DNA of 44,469 bases from Bacillota bacterium (GCA_021805735.1 JAJZEE010000024.1:1-44469); one strand, 5' to 3'. Positions 1 to 8,118 are shown, counted from the stretch's first letter. Program-made: numbers and translations. The notes: generated by a model not told the origin, from the sequence alone.

Positions 1-225
1 CAGGTCATGCACCCGAAGCAGAGTATTTTTATACACGTGCTCAAGGCAACAATCGGCGATGCTCAAAGGTGCAATCGGTCGGTTTTGAACACGGGGTGTA
101 TCCCACCAGAAAAGCGCCGACCTGTGACCTGCTAGTACCAGTATGGATCTTCAATTATCAAGGAACAAGAAACATTTTCATGCTTGGTGGTGGCCATCAG
201 GCCATGGTAGTTTTGAACAACCTCT
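1..225. other. left edge, no gene recognised
   Basis: No open frame with a ribosome binding site or recognisable protein similarity was seen on either strand. The stretch may be the tail of a transcription unit that lies outside the window. No structured RNA was recognised. Confidence 0.4.
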
Positions 226-263
226 AAAAAGAGGACACAGCGGTTAACTTGACTGTGTCCTCT
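226..263 (-). terminator. Rho-independent terminator of the permease gene
   Basis: On the minus strand an 11-bp perfect stem (230-240 pairing with 253-263, AGAGGACACAG with CTGTGTCCTCT) has a 12-nt loop and is followed by a run of five T residues (226-230 read on the minus strand). It begins 25 nt after the permease stop codon. The stem plus U-tract geometry is that of an intrinsic terminator. Confidence 0.8.
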
Positions 264-287
264 GCCGATCTGTCGAAACGACCGGAT

Positions 288-1352
288 CTAGATTGAGCCG
301 ATCAGCCCGGCCGCGACGCCCACCACGCAGGTGGCCGCAGCCGTAAATAGAAGCGCTCGCTTCGGGAATCTCTTCCAGACCATGGCTGTGGAGGGGGCGC
401 TGATCGCCGGCAACGTCATCAACAGCGCAAACGCCGGACCAGTGCCGAGCCCATAGTGCATCATCGTTTGAATGATGGGAACTTCACCGGCGGTCGGAAT
501 GACGAAGATGGCGCCCGCCAGCGCCAATCCAAGGATCCACAGCGGTCCCTGCGCATGACCGAAATCGATGGCGGGAAAGAACCAGCTGCGCAGGGCGCCG
601 ACAACGAGCACCATCAGGATGTAGACGGGAACCACTGATAAAGTCAGACGACCCAACAGCGTGAAAAAACGATTCCAGACGGGGCGCTGGTCCAGTTCCG
701 TCGCTTTGGCCACCGCGATGTGCGCCGATTCGGGAACCTCGCGATCAGCGGAGAAGCGGTTGACGAACAGCCCCACACCCAGTACCAGGATGAGACCTAA
801 CACGACACGGACGAGGGCGAACTGCCAACCCAATACGAATCCAATAAAGACGATCGTGGCTGGATTGAGAACGGGATTGCCCAGCCAAAAGGCAAGCGCC
901 GATCCCGCCGCCACGTTTTGTTTGCGCAAGCCGACCACAATCGGAGCAGAGCAGCACGTACACATCATGCCGGGCACAGACAGGGCGCCTGCGGTTACGA
1001 CTGATTTGGCGGAACGGCTTCCGAGTGTTCGTAGGATCCAGTCGCGTGGAATCAGGACCTGTACGCCAGCGCCAACGACCACGCCCAATATGACCGCCTG
1101 CCAGACCGCCTGAAAATACTTCACGGCGTAGTGCCAGGCCGCAGCCAAGGATACTGCGGGCGCGACATCCCCTTTTCCGCTCACGATAGAACTCCCGATC
1201 GAGTGTTTGGCTGCCGCGATGAATGCCTTGTGATAATAGGGATTCCATTTGACGTACCATTCACCGACCAAAAGGATGATCACAAATAGGGCAACGCGCC
1301 AAACCCAGCGGAGCTTGCGTGCTTCGGGTTGCGTACCGGTCAACTCTGACAT
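288..1352 (-). CDS. DUF318/UPF0718-family permease (ArsP-like)
   Basis: A 354-residue integral membrane protein with about eight hydrophobic segments in two blocks separated by a charged cytoplasmic linker near residues 205-225. The diagnostic stretch is GMMCTCCSAPIVVGLRKQ around residues 128-145, a cysteine-rich motif shared by UPF0718 permeases; a matching hydrophobic GEVPIIQ segment lies in the second half. Family members export or handle small thiophilic compounds such as organoarsenicals (ArsP), but many are uncharacterised, so the substrate here is unknown. The start is supported by GAGGTGAA ten bases upstream of the ATG. The gene is divergent from the CstB-like persulfide gene, has its own promoter and palindrome at 1504-1532, and ends in a good terminator. 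The pairing with a persulfide enzyme makes a sulfur- or metalloid-related role plausible, but that is inference. Confidence 0.8.
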   Translation of the reverse strand: MSELTGTQPEARKLRWVWRVALFVIILLVGEWYVKWNPYYHKAFIAAAKHSIGSSIVSGKGDVAPAVSLAAAWHYAVKYFQAVWQAVILGVVVGAGVQVLIPRDWILRTLGSRSAKSVVTAGALSVPGMMCTCCSAPIVVGLRKQNVAAGSALAFWLGNPVLNPATIVFIGFVLGWQFALVRVVLGLILVLGVGLFVNRFSADREVPESAHIAVAKATELDQRPVWNRFFTLLGRLTLSVVPVYILMVLVVGALRSWFFPAIDFGHAQGPLWILGLALAGAIFVIPTAGEVPIIQTMMHYGLGTGPAFALLMTLPAISAPSTAMVWKRFPKRALLFTAAATCVVGVAAGLIGSI

Positions 1353-1412
1353 TGGTTCACTTCACCTCGACGTTAGATTTCCATGCTGCTGCGCGGCGTT
1401 CCCAGTGCAATG

Positions 1413-1434
1413 AAAAAGCGCCTACGGCGTTTTT
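1413..1434. repeat. short hairpin repeat, copy 1
   Basis: A 22-nt near-palindrome: an A-run, a bulged G, CGCC, a 3-nt loop, GGCG and a T-run. The same architecture, bulge included, occurs at 11049-11070, and a degenerate copy lies at 13455-13476. It sits between the permease start and its promoter, so it would be in the permease leader RNA. Confidence 0.5.
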
Positions 1435-1503
1435 TAGGGATGAAAGGCCCACTTGTCAGGATTCGCATGCTGTGCGCGTCGCGAGTTCGGATCAGTCAGA
1501 CTC

Positions 1504-1532
1504 ATTATAGTGATATAACTAATATATATCAA
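1504..1532 (-). promoter_or_regulatory. permease promoter with 21-bp palindromic operator
   Basis: On the minus strand a TTGATA -35 box (1527-1532), a 17-nt spacer and a perfect TATAAT -10 box (1504-1509) form a near-consensus vegetative promoter for the permease. A perfect inverted repeat, TGATATA / TATATCA with a 7-nt spacer (1511-1531), covers most of the spacer and runs into the -35 box, where a repressor would block polymerase. The size and AT-rich arms resemble ArsR/SmtB-type operators, but the cognate regulator is not in the window. Confidence 0.7.
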
Positions 1533-1637
1533 CGTCATAACGGTATGTCATGATTAGAAGAGAAATGATGAACCACAGATAATCCGGCGACAATAATAAT
1601 GATTGCGTCAACGTAACCAGATGTATATAGTTTTCCC

Positions 1638-1669
1638 TTGTACACATACCCCTATAGGTATGGTATCAT
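1638..1669 (+). promoter_or_regulatory. CsoR/CstR-type operator and promoter upstream of cstB
   Basis: The palindrome CATACC-N6-GGTATG (1645-1662) matches the form of operators bound by CsoR-family repressors, which includes the persulfide sensor CstR. It lies between a possible -35 box TTGTAC (1638-1643) and a possible -10 box TATCAT (1664-1669). The 20-nt spacing is longer than ideal. The next gene downstream encodes a CstB-like enzyme, which in Staphylococcus is controlled by CstR. The leader from here to the cstB start is about 280 nt and holds no convincing gene. Confidence 0.6.
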
Positions 1670-1951
1670 TGTGGGTACAGTCACTCAACTGAATCTCAGG
1701 CATTCGTTTCAGTTCTGAAAGGTGTTGATTTTCCGTGCAATAGGACCACAACTCGCAATGGGTTTATGGCTTATTCGTGAGTCATAAGATCAGGATTTCC
1801 CTTGATACAATACCCCGGAATGTATATAGTAACAGGATGGTGTCAGTTCTGAGTAAACTGGAGATTCTAAGCAGTGCGGCGACTGCTCTCGAGAAGTTGC
1901 CGAAGATCGTCATCTCTTACCACACAATGACTATAGAAGGAGTTGGGTTTC

Positions 1952-3376
1952 ATGTTGCTGAAGTACTTTTACAATGACAAACTGGCGCACGCTTCTTACC
2001 TGGTAGGCTGTCAAGCGACGGGAGAGGCGATTGTGATCGATCCATCGCGCGACATCTCCAAATACCTGGAGGCAGCGCAGACAGAAGACGTACGAATCGT
2101 AGGAATCACAGAGACGCACATTCATGCTGACTTCCTGTCTGGCGCTCGGGAACTCGCGGCGCAAACAGGCGCGACGCTTTATCTCTCTGCGGAGGGTGGA
2201 CCCGATTGGACGTATCAGTTTCTGGATGAATATTCATCGCAGCCTGTGCATGACGGCGATTCGTTTAACATTGGCAACATCAAGTTTGAAGTCATGCACA
2301 CCCCTGGGCATACTCCTGAACACATTGCGCTTCTGGTCACGGACGGCGGCTCAAAGGCATCCGCTCCGATGGGTATATTTTCAGGGGACTTCGTGTTTGT
2401 GGGCGATGTGGGGCGCCCGGATCTCCTGGAAAAAGCGGCTGGCGTCCGCGGTTCTTCTGAAATAATGGCGCGCAAGATGTTTGAATCCCTGCAACGGTTC
2501 AAGAAACTTCCCGATTTTCTTCAATTGTGGCCTGCCCATGGCGCAGGCAGCGCGTGTGGCAAGGCTCTTGGAGCCATCCCGTCATCCACGGTTGGATATG
2601 AAAAAATGGTGAATTGGGCGCTTGCGTACAACGACGAGGACGCGTTTGTCAACGCGTTGCTGGAGGGGCAACCGGAACCGCCGCGCTATTTTGCGATGAT
2701 GAAAAAATTAAACAAGGAAGGTCCGCAACTTTTGTCGGCGATCAATGCGCCGCAACGGGTCGCAGAGTCGCCGGAAACCGTACAGCAATGGCTCGGTCAA
2801 GGGATTGTCGTCGATACGCGTCCAGCCACGGTATTCGCGAAGAACCATCTGGTTGGCGTGCTCAACATTCCCTACAATAAATCGTTTGTGACATGGGCAG
2901 GATGGTTTCTGGACTACAATCGGCCGATCTATCTGCTGTGCGATGAGGACAGCATGGAAGCGATCGTTAAGGAACTGCAGTACATCGGGTTGGATAACGT
3001 TGAGGCCACGATGGGAACCGGCGTTTCAGCGGTAGTGGCCGCCGGCGGGCCGCGCGTGATGAGCTACACAGAGGTGGAGCCTGAGGACGCTGCGCGCAGC
3101 ATCGACCGCGGAGAGGTCTTCCTGCTGGATGTTCGCAACGCCACTGAGTGGTCGGAGGGGCATATCCCTCAAGCCACCCATATTATGCTTGGTCATCTGG
3201 CGCAACGGGCGCAGGAGGTGCCGAAAGACAGACCAGTTCTTGTGCAGTGTCGCACTGGCGGACGATCTGCGATTGCGGCGAGCATTTTGCGGGCGCAAGG
3301 GTTCGAACATGTGCAGAATATGCTGGGCGGCTATGAAGAATGGTCGAAACTGGGTCTTGCCGCAGTGAATCGCTAG
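1952..3376 (+). CDS. cstB: CstB-like persulfide dioxygenase-rhodanese fusion
   Basis: A 474-residue three-domain enzyme. Residues 1-235 are a metallo-beta-lactamase persulfide dioxygenase domain with the HIHADF, HTPGHTPEH and SGDFVFVGDVGRPD iron-binding motifs and a WPAHGAG segment. Cys202, in GSACGKAL, lies where Staphylococcus CstB has its persulfide-carrying Cys201. Residues about 270-355 form a degenerate rhodanese and residues about 365-474 an active rhodanese with Cys433 in the loop CRTGGRSA. The family oxidises persulfides made from sulfide and releases thiosulfate, so this is likely sulfide detoxification. ATG 1952 was chosen because AAGGAG (1937-1942) lies nine bases upstream; the in-frame TTG at 1943 touches that site. 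No sqr, cstA or cstR lies beside it, unlike the staphylococcal cst operon. Confidence 0.85.
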   Translation: MLLKYFYNDKLAHASYLVGCQATGEAIVIDPSRDISKYLEAAQTEDVRIVGITETHIHADFLSGARELAAQTGATLYLSAEGGPDWTYQFLDEYSSQPVHDGDSFNIGNIKFEVMHTPGHTPEHIALLVTDGGSKASAPMGIFSGDFVFVGDVGRPDLLEKAAGVRGSSEIMARKMFESLQRFKKLPDFLQLWPAHGAGSACGKALGAIPSSTVGYEKMVNWALAYNDEDAFVNALLEGQPEPPRYFAMMKKLNKEGPQLLSAINAPQRVAESPETVQQWLGQGIVVDTRPATVFAKNHLVGVLNIPYNKSFVTWAGWFLDYNRPIYLLCDEDSMEAIVKELQYIGLDNVEATMGTGVSAVVAAGGPRVMSYTEVEPEDAARSIDRGEVFLLDVRNATEWSEGHIPQATHIMLGHLAQRAQEVPKDRPVLVQCRTGGRSAIAASILRAQGFEHVQNMLGGYEEWSKLGLAAVNR

Positions 3377-3505
3377 TTCCGCTTTTCTGATGGATTACGG
3401 TATGGCGCACGGTTCACATGCAGCCATGGGCTCCACTCATGTAGCGGGCAGCAAAGCAGCAAAGGCAGCGGCTGGTAAGATCTGCAGGGCGTTGTTTGGG
3501 ATGCG

Positions 3506-3548
3506 AAAGACACGGCGGCGTCAACACTGGCTGCCGTGTCTTTGACTT
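3506..3548 (+). terminator. probable terminator after cstB
   Basis: A perfect 11-bp stem (AAAGACACGGC at 3506-3516 with GCCGTGTCTTT at 3533-3543) has a 16-nt loop. The T-run is short, so termination may be weak. The remainder of 3377-3660 holds no convincing gene. A possible TTGACG -35 box at 3583-3588 precedes a TATACA at 3609-3614, but the 20-nt spacing makes this promoter for the kinase gene doubtful. Confidence 0.55.
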
Positions 3549-3660
3549 GGTGGCGCGAATGCGAACGGCGGCGCCTGGTTATTTGACGTAGAACGGACTT
3601 TGCGCAACTATACATATAAGCTTTGGACATGGATTGCCATCAGAAACAGGGAGAGCAGGC

Positions 3661-5178
3661 ATGCAAATCAGTCGATTTTTGCAGGGAACATCCAGATCGA
3701 GGCACGGATGGCTGCCCTATCTGGCAACCACCCTGGCGATCGGGTTACTGACCATATTGCTGCTTAGAGTCGGACTATCCTTCCAACTGGCCAATATCGC
3801 GCTCCTCTTTCTGCTGCCAGTGCTCTTTAGCGCCGCGCGATGGGGATTCGGCCCGTCCATCTATGCCGCTGCGGTTGGCGTGGTGGCGTTCGATTATTTC
3901 TTTGTGCCGCCTATCTTCAGTTTTTCAGTGAGCGACCTGCGCTATCTGATCTCGTTCGCCGTCTTTCTGAGTGTTGCGATCTTGACGGCCACATTGGCGT
4001 TGCGCCTGCGTATGCAGGTCAATGAGTCGCGCCAGCGGGAAGCGGACACCGCGGCGCTCTACGATCTCAGCAGGCAGATGACCGCTCGCGGTGATTTGAC
4101 TGGCATTTTGGAAGCCATAGTGACCCACGTCTACGGTACCTTGCGTCTCCCTGCCTGGATTGCGCTTCCTGCTGATGGAGACAGAATGTCCGTCAGCGCG
4201 AGGGCAGGCCAGCCTCCTCATGCCGACGGAGTCGAGGAAACGATATGCCGATGGGTCTATGTGCATGGGAACACGGCGGGGCGCGGAACAGGGCGCTACG
4301 AACATACGGATCAGATCTACGTTCCCCTGAAGACCGAGGATGTTGTTCGGGGAGTTCTCGTTTTGGATGTACGCGGTCAAGCCGGCGCTCTGCTTGCGGA
4401 ACGCCTGCGTCTCATTGAAGCGTTTGCGGGGCTCTCTGCAGTGTCGATTGCCCGCATTCAACTGGAAAAAGAAGCGCACATGGCGCGCCTGTCGGCAGAA
4501 TCGGAACGGTTGCGCACGGCTTTGCTCGATTCCATCTCGCATGAACTGCGCACGCCGCTGGCAGGCATCATCGGGTCGGTGACAGGCATGATCGAAAACG
4601 CTGCCATGCTCACCGATGAGGATCGCCGCGACTTACTGTATACGATTCGCGACAGCGCCATGCGCATGAATAGACTGGTGACCAACCTGCTCGGCATGGT
4701 GCGCCTGGAGAGCGGTATGCTCAGCTTACACAAACGGACCTGCGACGTCTCTGACATGCTGGGGGTAGCATTGCGGCAAGTGCAGGATTCACTCCAACAT
4801 CGCGCAGTTGAGGTGAACCTGCAGGGAGATTTGCCGCCTTTGCAGGTAGACGATGTGTTGATTGAGCAGGTGCTCGTCAACATCCTGAGCAATGCGGTCA
4901 AGTATTCGACTGACGATAGCAGGATCGAAATTCGCGTGGCGGAACGTGACGGAACTGCGGTTCTCACGGTTGCAGACGAGGGGATTGGGATACCGGAGGG
5001 GGACGAAGACAGGATTTTCGACAAATTTTACCGCGCGGAGGGGGCGAAGAGAATTCCAGGAACAGGACTGGGGCTGGCGATATGCAAAGGCATTGTTGAA
5101 GCGCACGGAGGCGGGATCGCGGCGGAGCGAAGAGCGGGCCGGGGAGTCAGGATCGTGATTCGACTGCCTGTCGACTGA
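3661..5178 (+). CDS. kdpD: KdpD-type sensor histidine kinase lacking the N-terminal sensor module
   Basis: A 505-residue kinase equal to the C-terminal half of KdpD. Residues about 15-110 form the four-helix DUF4118 membrane domain, about 130-275 a GAF-like region, then a HisKA domain with the phosphorylated His294 in SHELRTPL, and an HATPase domain with N (ILSNAVKY), G1 (DEGIGIP) and G2 (GTGLGLAI) boxes. Normal KdpD is near 900 residues because it begins with a KdpD ATP-binding domain and a USP domain; both are absent here and are encoded separately, in duplicate, at 11133-13448. ATG 3661 follows AGGGAG with seven bases of spacing; an in-frame TTG lies upstream at 3634. The gene is 13 nt ahead of kdpE. 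It should sense potassium limitation or turgor and phosphorylate KdpE. Confidence 0.88.
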   Translation: MQISRFLQGTSRSRHGWLPYLATTLAIGLLTILLLRVGLSFQLANIALLFLLPVLFSAARWGFGPSIYAAAVGVVAFDYFFVPPIFSFSVSDLRYLISFAVFLSVAILTATLALRLRMQVNESRQREADTAALYDLSRQMTARGDLTGILEAIVTHVYGTLRLPAWIALPADGDRMSVSARAGQPPHADGVEETICRWVYVHGNTAGRGTGRYEHTDQIYVPLKTEDVVRGVLVLDVRGQAGALLAERLRLIEAFAGLSAVSIARIQLEKEAHMARLSAESERLRTALLDSISHELRTPLAGIIGSVTGMIENAAMLTDEDRRDLLYTIRDSAMRMNRLVTNLLGMVRLESGMLSLHKRTCDVSDMLGVALRQVQDSLQHRAVEVNLQGDLPPLQVDDVLIEQVLVNILSNAVKYSTDDSRIEIRVAERDGTAVLTVADEGIGIPEGDEDRIFDKFYRAEGAKRIPGTGLGLAICKGIVEAHGGGIAAERRAGRGVRIVIRLPVD

Positions 5179-5191
5179 GGGGAGGCGCCGC

Positions 5192-5878
5192 ATGGGAGCC
5201 AGGATTCTGGTTGTGGATGATGAGTTGCAGATTCGCAAGTTGCTTAAAGTGACGTTGCAGGCCCATGGTTTTACGCTGCTGGAAAGCGCGACAGGATGCG
5301 ACGGCGTGGTATGCGTGGGCATGGAGAGGCCCGATCTTGTGGTTCTCGATCTCGGACTTCCCGATATGGACGGAACAGAGGTTTTGCGGCAAATCCGTGA
5401 ATGGTCGCAGGTTCCGGTCATTGTGCTCAGCGTACGCGACAATGAGGCCGAAACCGTGGCTGTGCTTGATTCGGGAGCTGATGACTACATCACGAAACCG
5501 TTTGGCATGGGAGAACTCGTTGCGCGCATTCGAGTCGCTTTGCGTCATGCCGCGCATGCTCCGGGTGAACCGGTTATCACGGTTGGCGATGTAACCATCG
5601 ATCTGGCAAGAAGGCTGGTTGAAAAAGGTGGGCAGACAATTCATCTCACCCCCATTGAGTACGATTTGCTGAAGGCAATGGCGGTAAACGCTGGTCGCGT
5701 CATGACACACCATCAGCTTGTAAGGCAGGTGTGGGGCGATCAAAACTATGACGCGGCAGCCCACTATCTGCGTGTGTATATTGGACACCTGCGCAAGAAA
5801 GTGGAGAATGATCCAACGCGGCCGACCCTGATCATTACCGAACCGGGCATTGGTTACCGATTGCTTGATTTTTCCTGA
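5192..5878 (+). CDS. kdpE: KdpE response regulator, OmpR/PhoB family
   Basis: A 228-residue regulator with an N-terminal receiver domain (acidic pair at residues 9-10, phospho-acceptor Asp53 in VLDLGLPD, conserved lysine in ITKPF) and a C-terminal winged-helix DNA-binding domain ending in the usual GIGYRL sequence. It lies directly behind the kinase, with a GGGGAGG ribosome site before the ATG, and is followed by a strong terminator. It is the likely activator of the kdpFABC genes downstream. Length and motifs fit KdpE well. Confidence 0.92.
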   Translation: MGARILVVDDELQIRKLLKVTLQAHGFTLLESATGCDGVVCVGMERPDLVVLDLGLPDMDGTEVLRQIREWSQVPVIVLSVRDNEAETVAVLDSGADDYITKPFGMGELVARIRVALRHAAHAPGEPVITVGDVTIDLARRLVEKGGQTIHLTPIEYDLLKAMAVNAGRVMTHHQLVRQVWGDQNYDAAAHYLRVYIGHLRKKVENDPTRPTLIITEPGIGYRLLDFS

Positions 5879-5944
5879 GCAGAGCCCCCGGATTCCTGCA
5901 GTCGCATGTGCTCTTGGGGAGCCCAGGATGAAAATGAATATGTG

Positions 5945-5975
5945 CCGTTCACATCACTGTGAACGGTATTTTTAT
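5945..5975 (+). terminator. Rho-independent terminator after kdpE
   Basis: An 8-bp perfect stem, CCGTTCAC (5945-5952) with GTGAACGG (5959-5966), has a 6-nt loop and is followed by TATTTTTAT. It separates the kinase-regulator pair from the transporter genes, so kdpFABC probably has its own promoter or depends on read-through. Confidence 0.75.
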
Positions 5976-6209
5976 GTTCCCTTTATGTCTGCGGCCTGAT
6001 TATCGAAGCGCATTTTGACGTGTTCACCCACTACACTCAAGTCATTCGCCTGCTCCCGCAAAGTCATGCGGGGCTGTCGCTTAAAGCCTGTGCCAAAAGG
6101 GCAGGCAGGGACCGGGCAGTGTGAGGAAGCGGGCCGAGCACTGCGGAACAAGCGGCAGAACATACAATTGGCGCGAACAATCTCTGCGTACGGAAGCGAG
6201 GTGTTCAGG
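5976..6209 (+). promoter_or_regulatory. structured leader upstream of kdpF
   Basis: This gene-free stretch of about 230 bases can form several hairpins: CCGCA / TGCGG at 6056-6070, GCCTG...CAGGC at 6086-6105 with an AAAA loop, and GCAGTG / CACTGC at 6116-6144. A TTGACG at 6015-6020 is a possible -35 box without a good -10 partner. I could not match the structure to the ydaO c-di-AMP riboswitch or to another known class. It may hold the KdpE binding site, but no clear direct repeat was seen. Confidence 0.35.
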
Positions 6210-6293
6210 GTGGGCAATCTGCTGTCGTTCCTTCTGTTCTTCGCAATTTTTGGTATGTTCATGGTGCTGTTTCGGGCGTTTGACAAGGCTTAG
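6210..6293 (+). CDS. 27-residue single-span membrane peptide upstream of KdpF
   Basis: GTG 6210 opens a 27-codon frame whose product is almost entirely one hydrophobic helix (about residues 4-21) with a short charged tail RAFDKA. GAGG at 6198-6201 gives an eight-base spacing to the GTG. The stop codon is merged into the AGGAGGGA ribosome site of kdpF, so the two tiny genes appear translationally linked. The position suggests an accessory subunit or assembly factor of the Kdp ATPase, like KdpF, which is also a single helix. I recall extra small genes being described in the Alicyclobacillus kdp operon but cannot verify it here. The product is not otherwise recognised. Confidence 0.55.
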   Translation: MGNLLSFLLFFAIFGMFMVLFRAFDKA

Positions 6294-6304
6294 GAGGGAG
6301 ACGG

Positions 6305-6382
6305 ATGTGGGTTCTGCTCGTTATTTCGGCGGGAGTCACGGTGTATCTGACATACGTGATCTTCAATCCGGAGAAGTTCTGA
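6305..6382 (+). CDS. kdpF: KdpF subunit of the potassium-transporting ATPase
   Basis: A 25-residue peptide: one transmembrane helix followed by the typical ending FNPEKF. KdpF peptides are this short and stabilise the KdpABC complex in the membrane. A strong AGGAGGGA site lies just upstream of the ATG, and the gene stands 29 nt before kdpA. It is too short for ordinary gene callers and easily missed. Confidence 0.85.
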   Translation: MWVLLVISAGVTVYLTYVIFNPEKF

Positions 6383-6411
6383 TCGATTATTTTGTTTGGG
6401 AGTGAGCAGGA

Positions 6412-8118
6412 TTGACTGTAGCCGGTTCGATCGGCATCGTGGCCGTGATCGCTGTCGTGTTGCTCCTCGGCATCCCTCTTGGGGGGTATCTTCACCGTGT
6501 CTTTACGGGCGCGCGCAGTTGGTTCGAGCCAGTGTTTGATCCTTTTGAGCGCCTGTTGTACAAGCTCGTTGGCGTGAATCAGTCCGTGCGCATGGACTGG
6601 AAGGCGTATCTCAGGGCCCTGATGCTGGTTAATTTTATGATGATGATTTTCGCCTATCTGATCTTTCGCCTGCAGGGGATGCTGCCCTTAAATCCCGATC
6701 ATATTCCGGGCATGAGTTGGGATCTGGCGTTCAACACGGCCGCGAGCTTCATCACCAACACAAACTGGCAGAACTACGCGGGCGAGCAGTCCATGTCGTA
6801 CCTGGGGCAAACGCTCGCCATCACCTACCTGCAGTTTACGTCGGCGGCCACCGGATTCGTCGCTGCCATCGCGTTTGTTCGCGGGTTGACGGCTAACAGG
6901 AGCGATTCGATCGGGAACTTCTGGGTGGATTTTATCAAGATTCATACGCGCGTGTTGCTGCCGCTTGCCATCGCGTTTGCCGTTCTTCTGGTTGGCCTGG
7001 GCGTTCCGCAGACGCTGCTTGGCGCGCAGACGGCGCACACCTTGCAGGGCGGAACGCAAATCATCTCGCGCGGACCCGTCGCGTCTCTGGAAGCGATCAA
7101 GCAAATCGGCACAAACGGCGGTGGTTTCTTCAATGCCAACTCCGCCCACCCATTTGAAGATCCGACGGCGTTCACGTCCGTGTTGGAAATGGTTGCCATG
7201 GGGGTCATTTCCGTCGCGTTGATTGCAGTCTTTGGAAAATTCGTCGCCAATCGTCGGCAGGCGAGGGTGCTGTATGTCTTCCTGACGACGATTTTGCTGG
7301 TCGGGGCGTTTGTCGTGTACGCCAACGAAGCGGCGGGCAACCCGCTTGTCCATCAGGCCCTCGGCATTGCAGGGCCGAACATGGAGGGCAAGGAGTGGCG
7401 CTTCGGCCCGGCGCTCAGCAGCGTATTTGTCGCCATGACAACAGCGTTCACCACGGGCGCCGTGAGTTCCATGCACGACAGTTTGATGCCGCTGAGCGGT
7501 CTGGTGCCGTTTCTCTTCATGATGTTCAACCTGATTTTTGGCGGCAAAGGCGTCGGGTTGTTGAATATTGTCATGTTTCTGATCATCACCGTGTTTTTGT
7601 CCGGGTTGATGGTCGGACGGACACCCGAGATATTCGGGAAAAAAATCGAGGCCAGGGAGATCAAGCTGGCAACGGTGGCGATGCTGGTCCATCCCTTTTT
7701 CATTCTGGTTCCCACGGCGATCGCCGTGGCGACAAAAGCCGGAACGTCGTCGATCCTGAATCCCGGACTGCACGGCTTTTCGGAAGTCCTCTACGCGTTC
7801 ACCAGCGCTGCCGCCAACAACGGATCGGCGTTTGCGGGTCTGAATGGCAACACTGTGTTTTACAATGTGTCGCTGGGCATCGTCATGCTGCTGGGGCGTT
7901 ATGTATCGATCATCGCGATGTTCGCGATTGCGGGCTCCCTGGCCAAAAAGGCGGTCATACCAGCCAGCGCAGGCACGCTAAAGACGGACACATTTGCCTT
8001 TGGCGCCGTGTTTGTGGCGGTCTTTGTCATCGTGGGAGCGTTGACTTTCTTCCCTGCCTTGGCCATCGGTCCGATCGGGGAACAGTTGCAGATGCTGAGC
8101 CGCCTGGCGGGTCATTGA
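6412..8118 (+). CDS. kdpA: KdpA, potassium-binding and translocating subunit
   Basis: A 568-residue polytopic membrane protein of normal KdpA length (E. coli 557). It contains the family's selectivity-filter regions, including SFITNTNWQNY (about residue 110), TNGGGFFNANSAHPFE (about 234) and SAAANNGSAFAGLN (about 465). KdpA is related to the Ktr/Trk channel superfamily and carries K+ for the KdpB P-type ATPase. The start is taken as TTG 6412, behind a modest AGCAGGA site; no better in-frame start is visible. It lies 29 nt after kdpF and 87 nt before kdpB in an evident operon. Confidence 0.95.
   Translation: MTVAGSIGIVAVIAVVLLLGIPLGGYLHRVFTGARSWFEPVFDPFERLLYKLVGVNQSVRMDWKAYLRALMLVNFMMMIFAYLIFRLQGMLPLNPDHIPGMSWDLAFNTAASFITNTNWQNYAGEQSMSYLGQTLAITYLQFTSAATGFVAAIAFVRGLTANRSDSIGNFWVDFIKIHTRVLLPLAIAFAVLLVGLGVPQTLLGAQTAHTLQGGTQIISRGPVASLEAIKQIGTNGGGFFNANSAHPFEDPTAFTSVLEMVAMGVISVALIAVFGKFVANRRQARVLYVFLTTILLVGAFVVYANEAAGNPLVHQALGIAGPNMEGKEWRFGPALSSVFVAMTTAFTTGAVSSMHDSLMPLSGLVPFLFMMFNLIFGGKGVGLLNIVMFLIITVFLSGLMVGRTPEIFGKKIEAREIKLATVAMLVHPFFILVPTAIAVATKAGTSSILNPGLHGFSEVLYAFTSAAANNGSAFAGLNGNTVFYNVSLGIVMLLGRYVSIIAMFAIAGSLAKKAVIPASAGTLKTDTFAFGAVFVAVFVIVGALTFFPALAIGPIGEQLQMLSRLAGH

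Noticed and set aside
1777-1977. A 66-codon frame in the cstB leader.
   Set aside because: It overlaps the cstB start in another frame, has no ribosome site and shows no known similarity.
3402-3545. A 47-codon Ala/Gly/Lys-rich frame between cstB and the Kdp kinase.
   Set aside because: It has only a weak ribosome site, its end lies inside the terminator stem, and its composition follows local base bias.
5976-6209. Possible ydaO c-di-AMP riboswitch ahead of kdpF.
   Set aside because: The conserved ydaO core sequences were not recognised; only generic hairpins are visible.
6688-7773. Long minus-strand frame opposite kdpA, and similar ones opposite kdpB (9358-10425) and the tandem-sensor gene (12108-13091).
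   Set aside because: They are mirror frames of strongly conserved genes, rich in His, Arg and Gln, without ribosome sites or family motifs.
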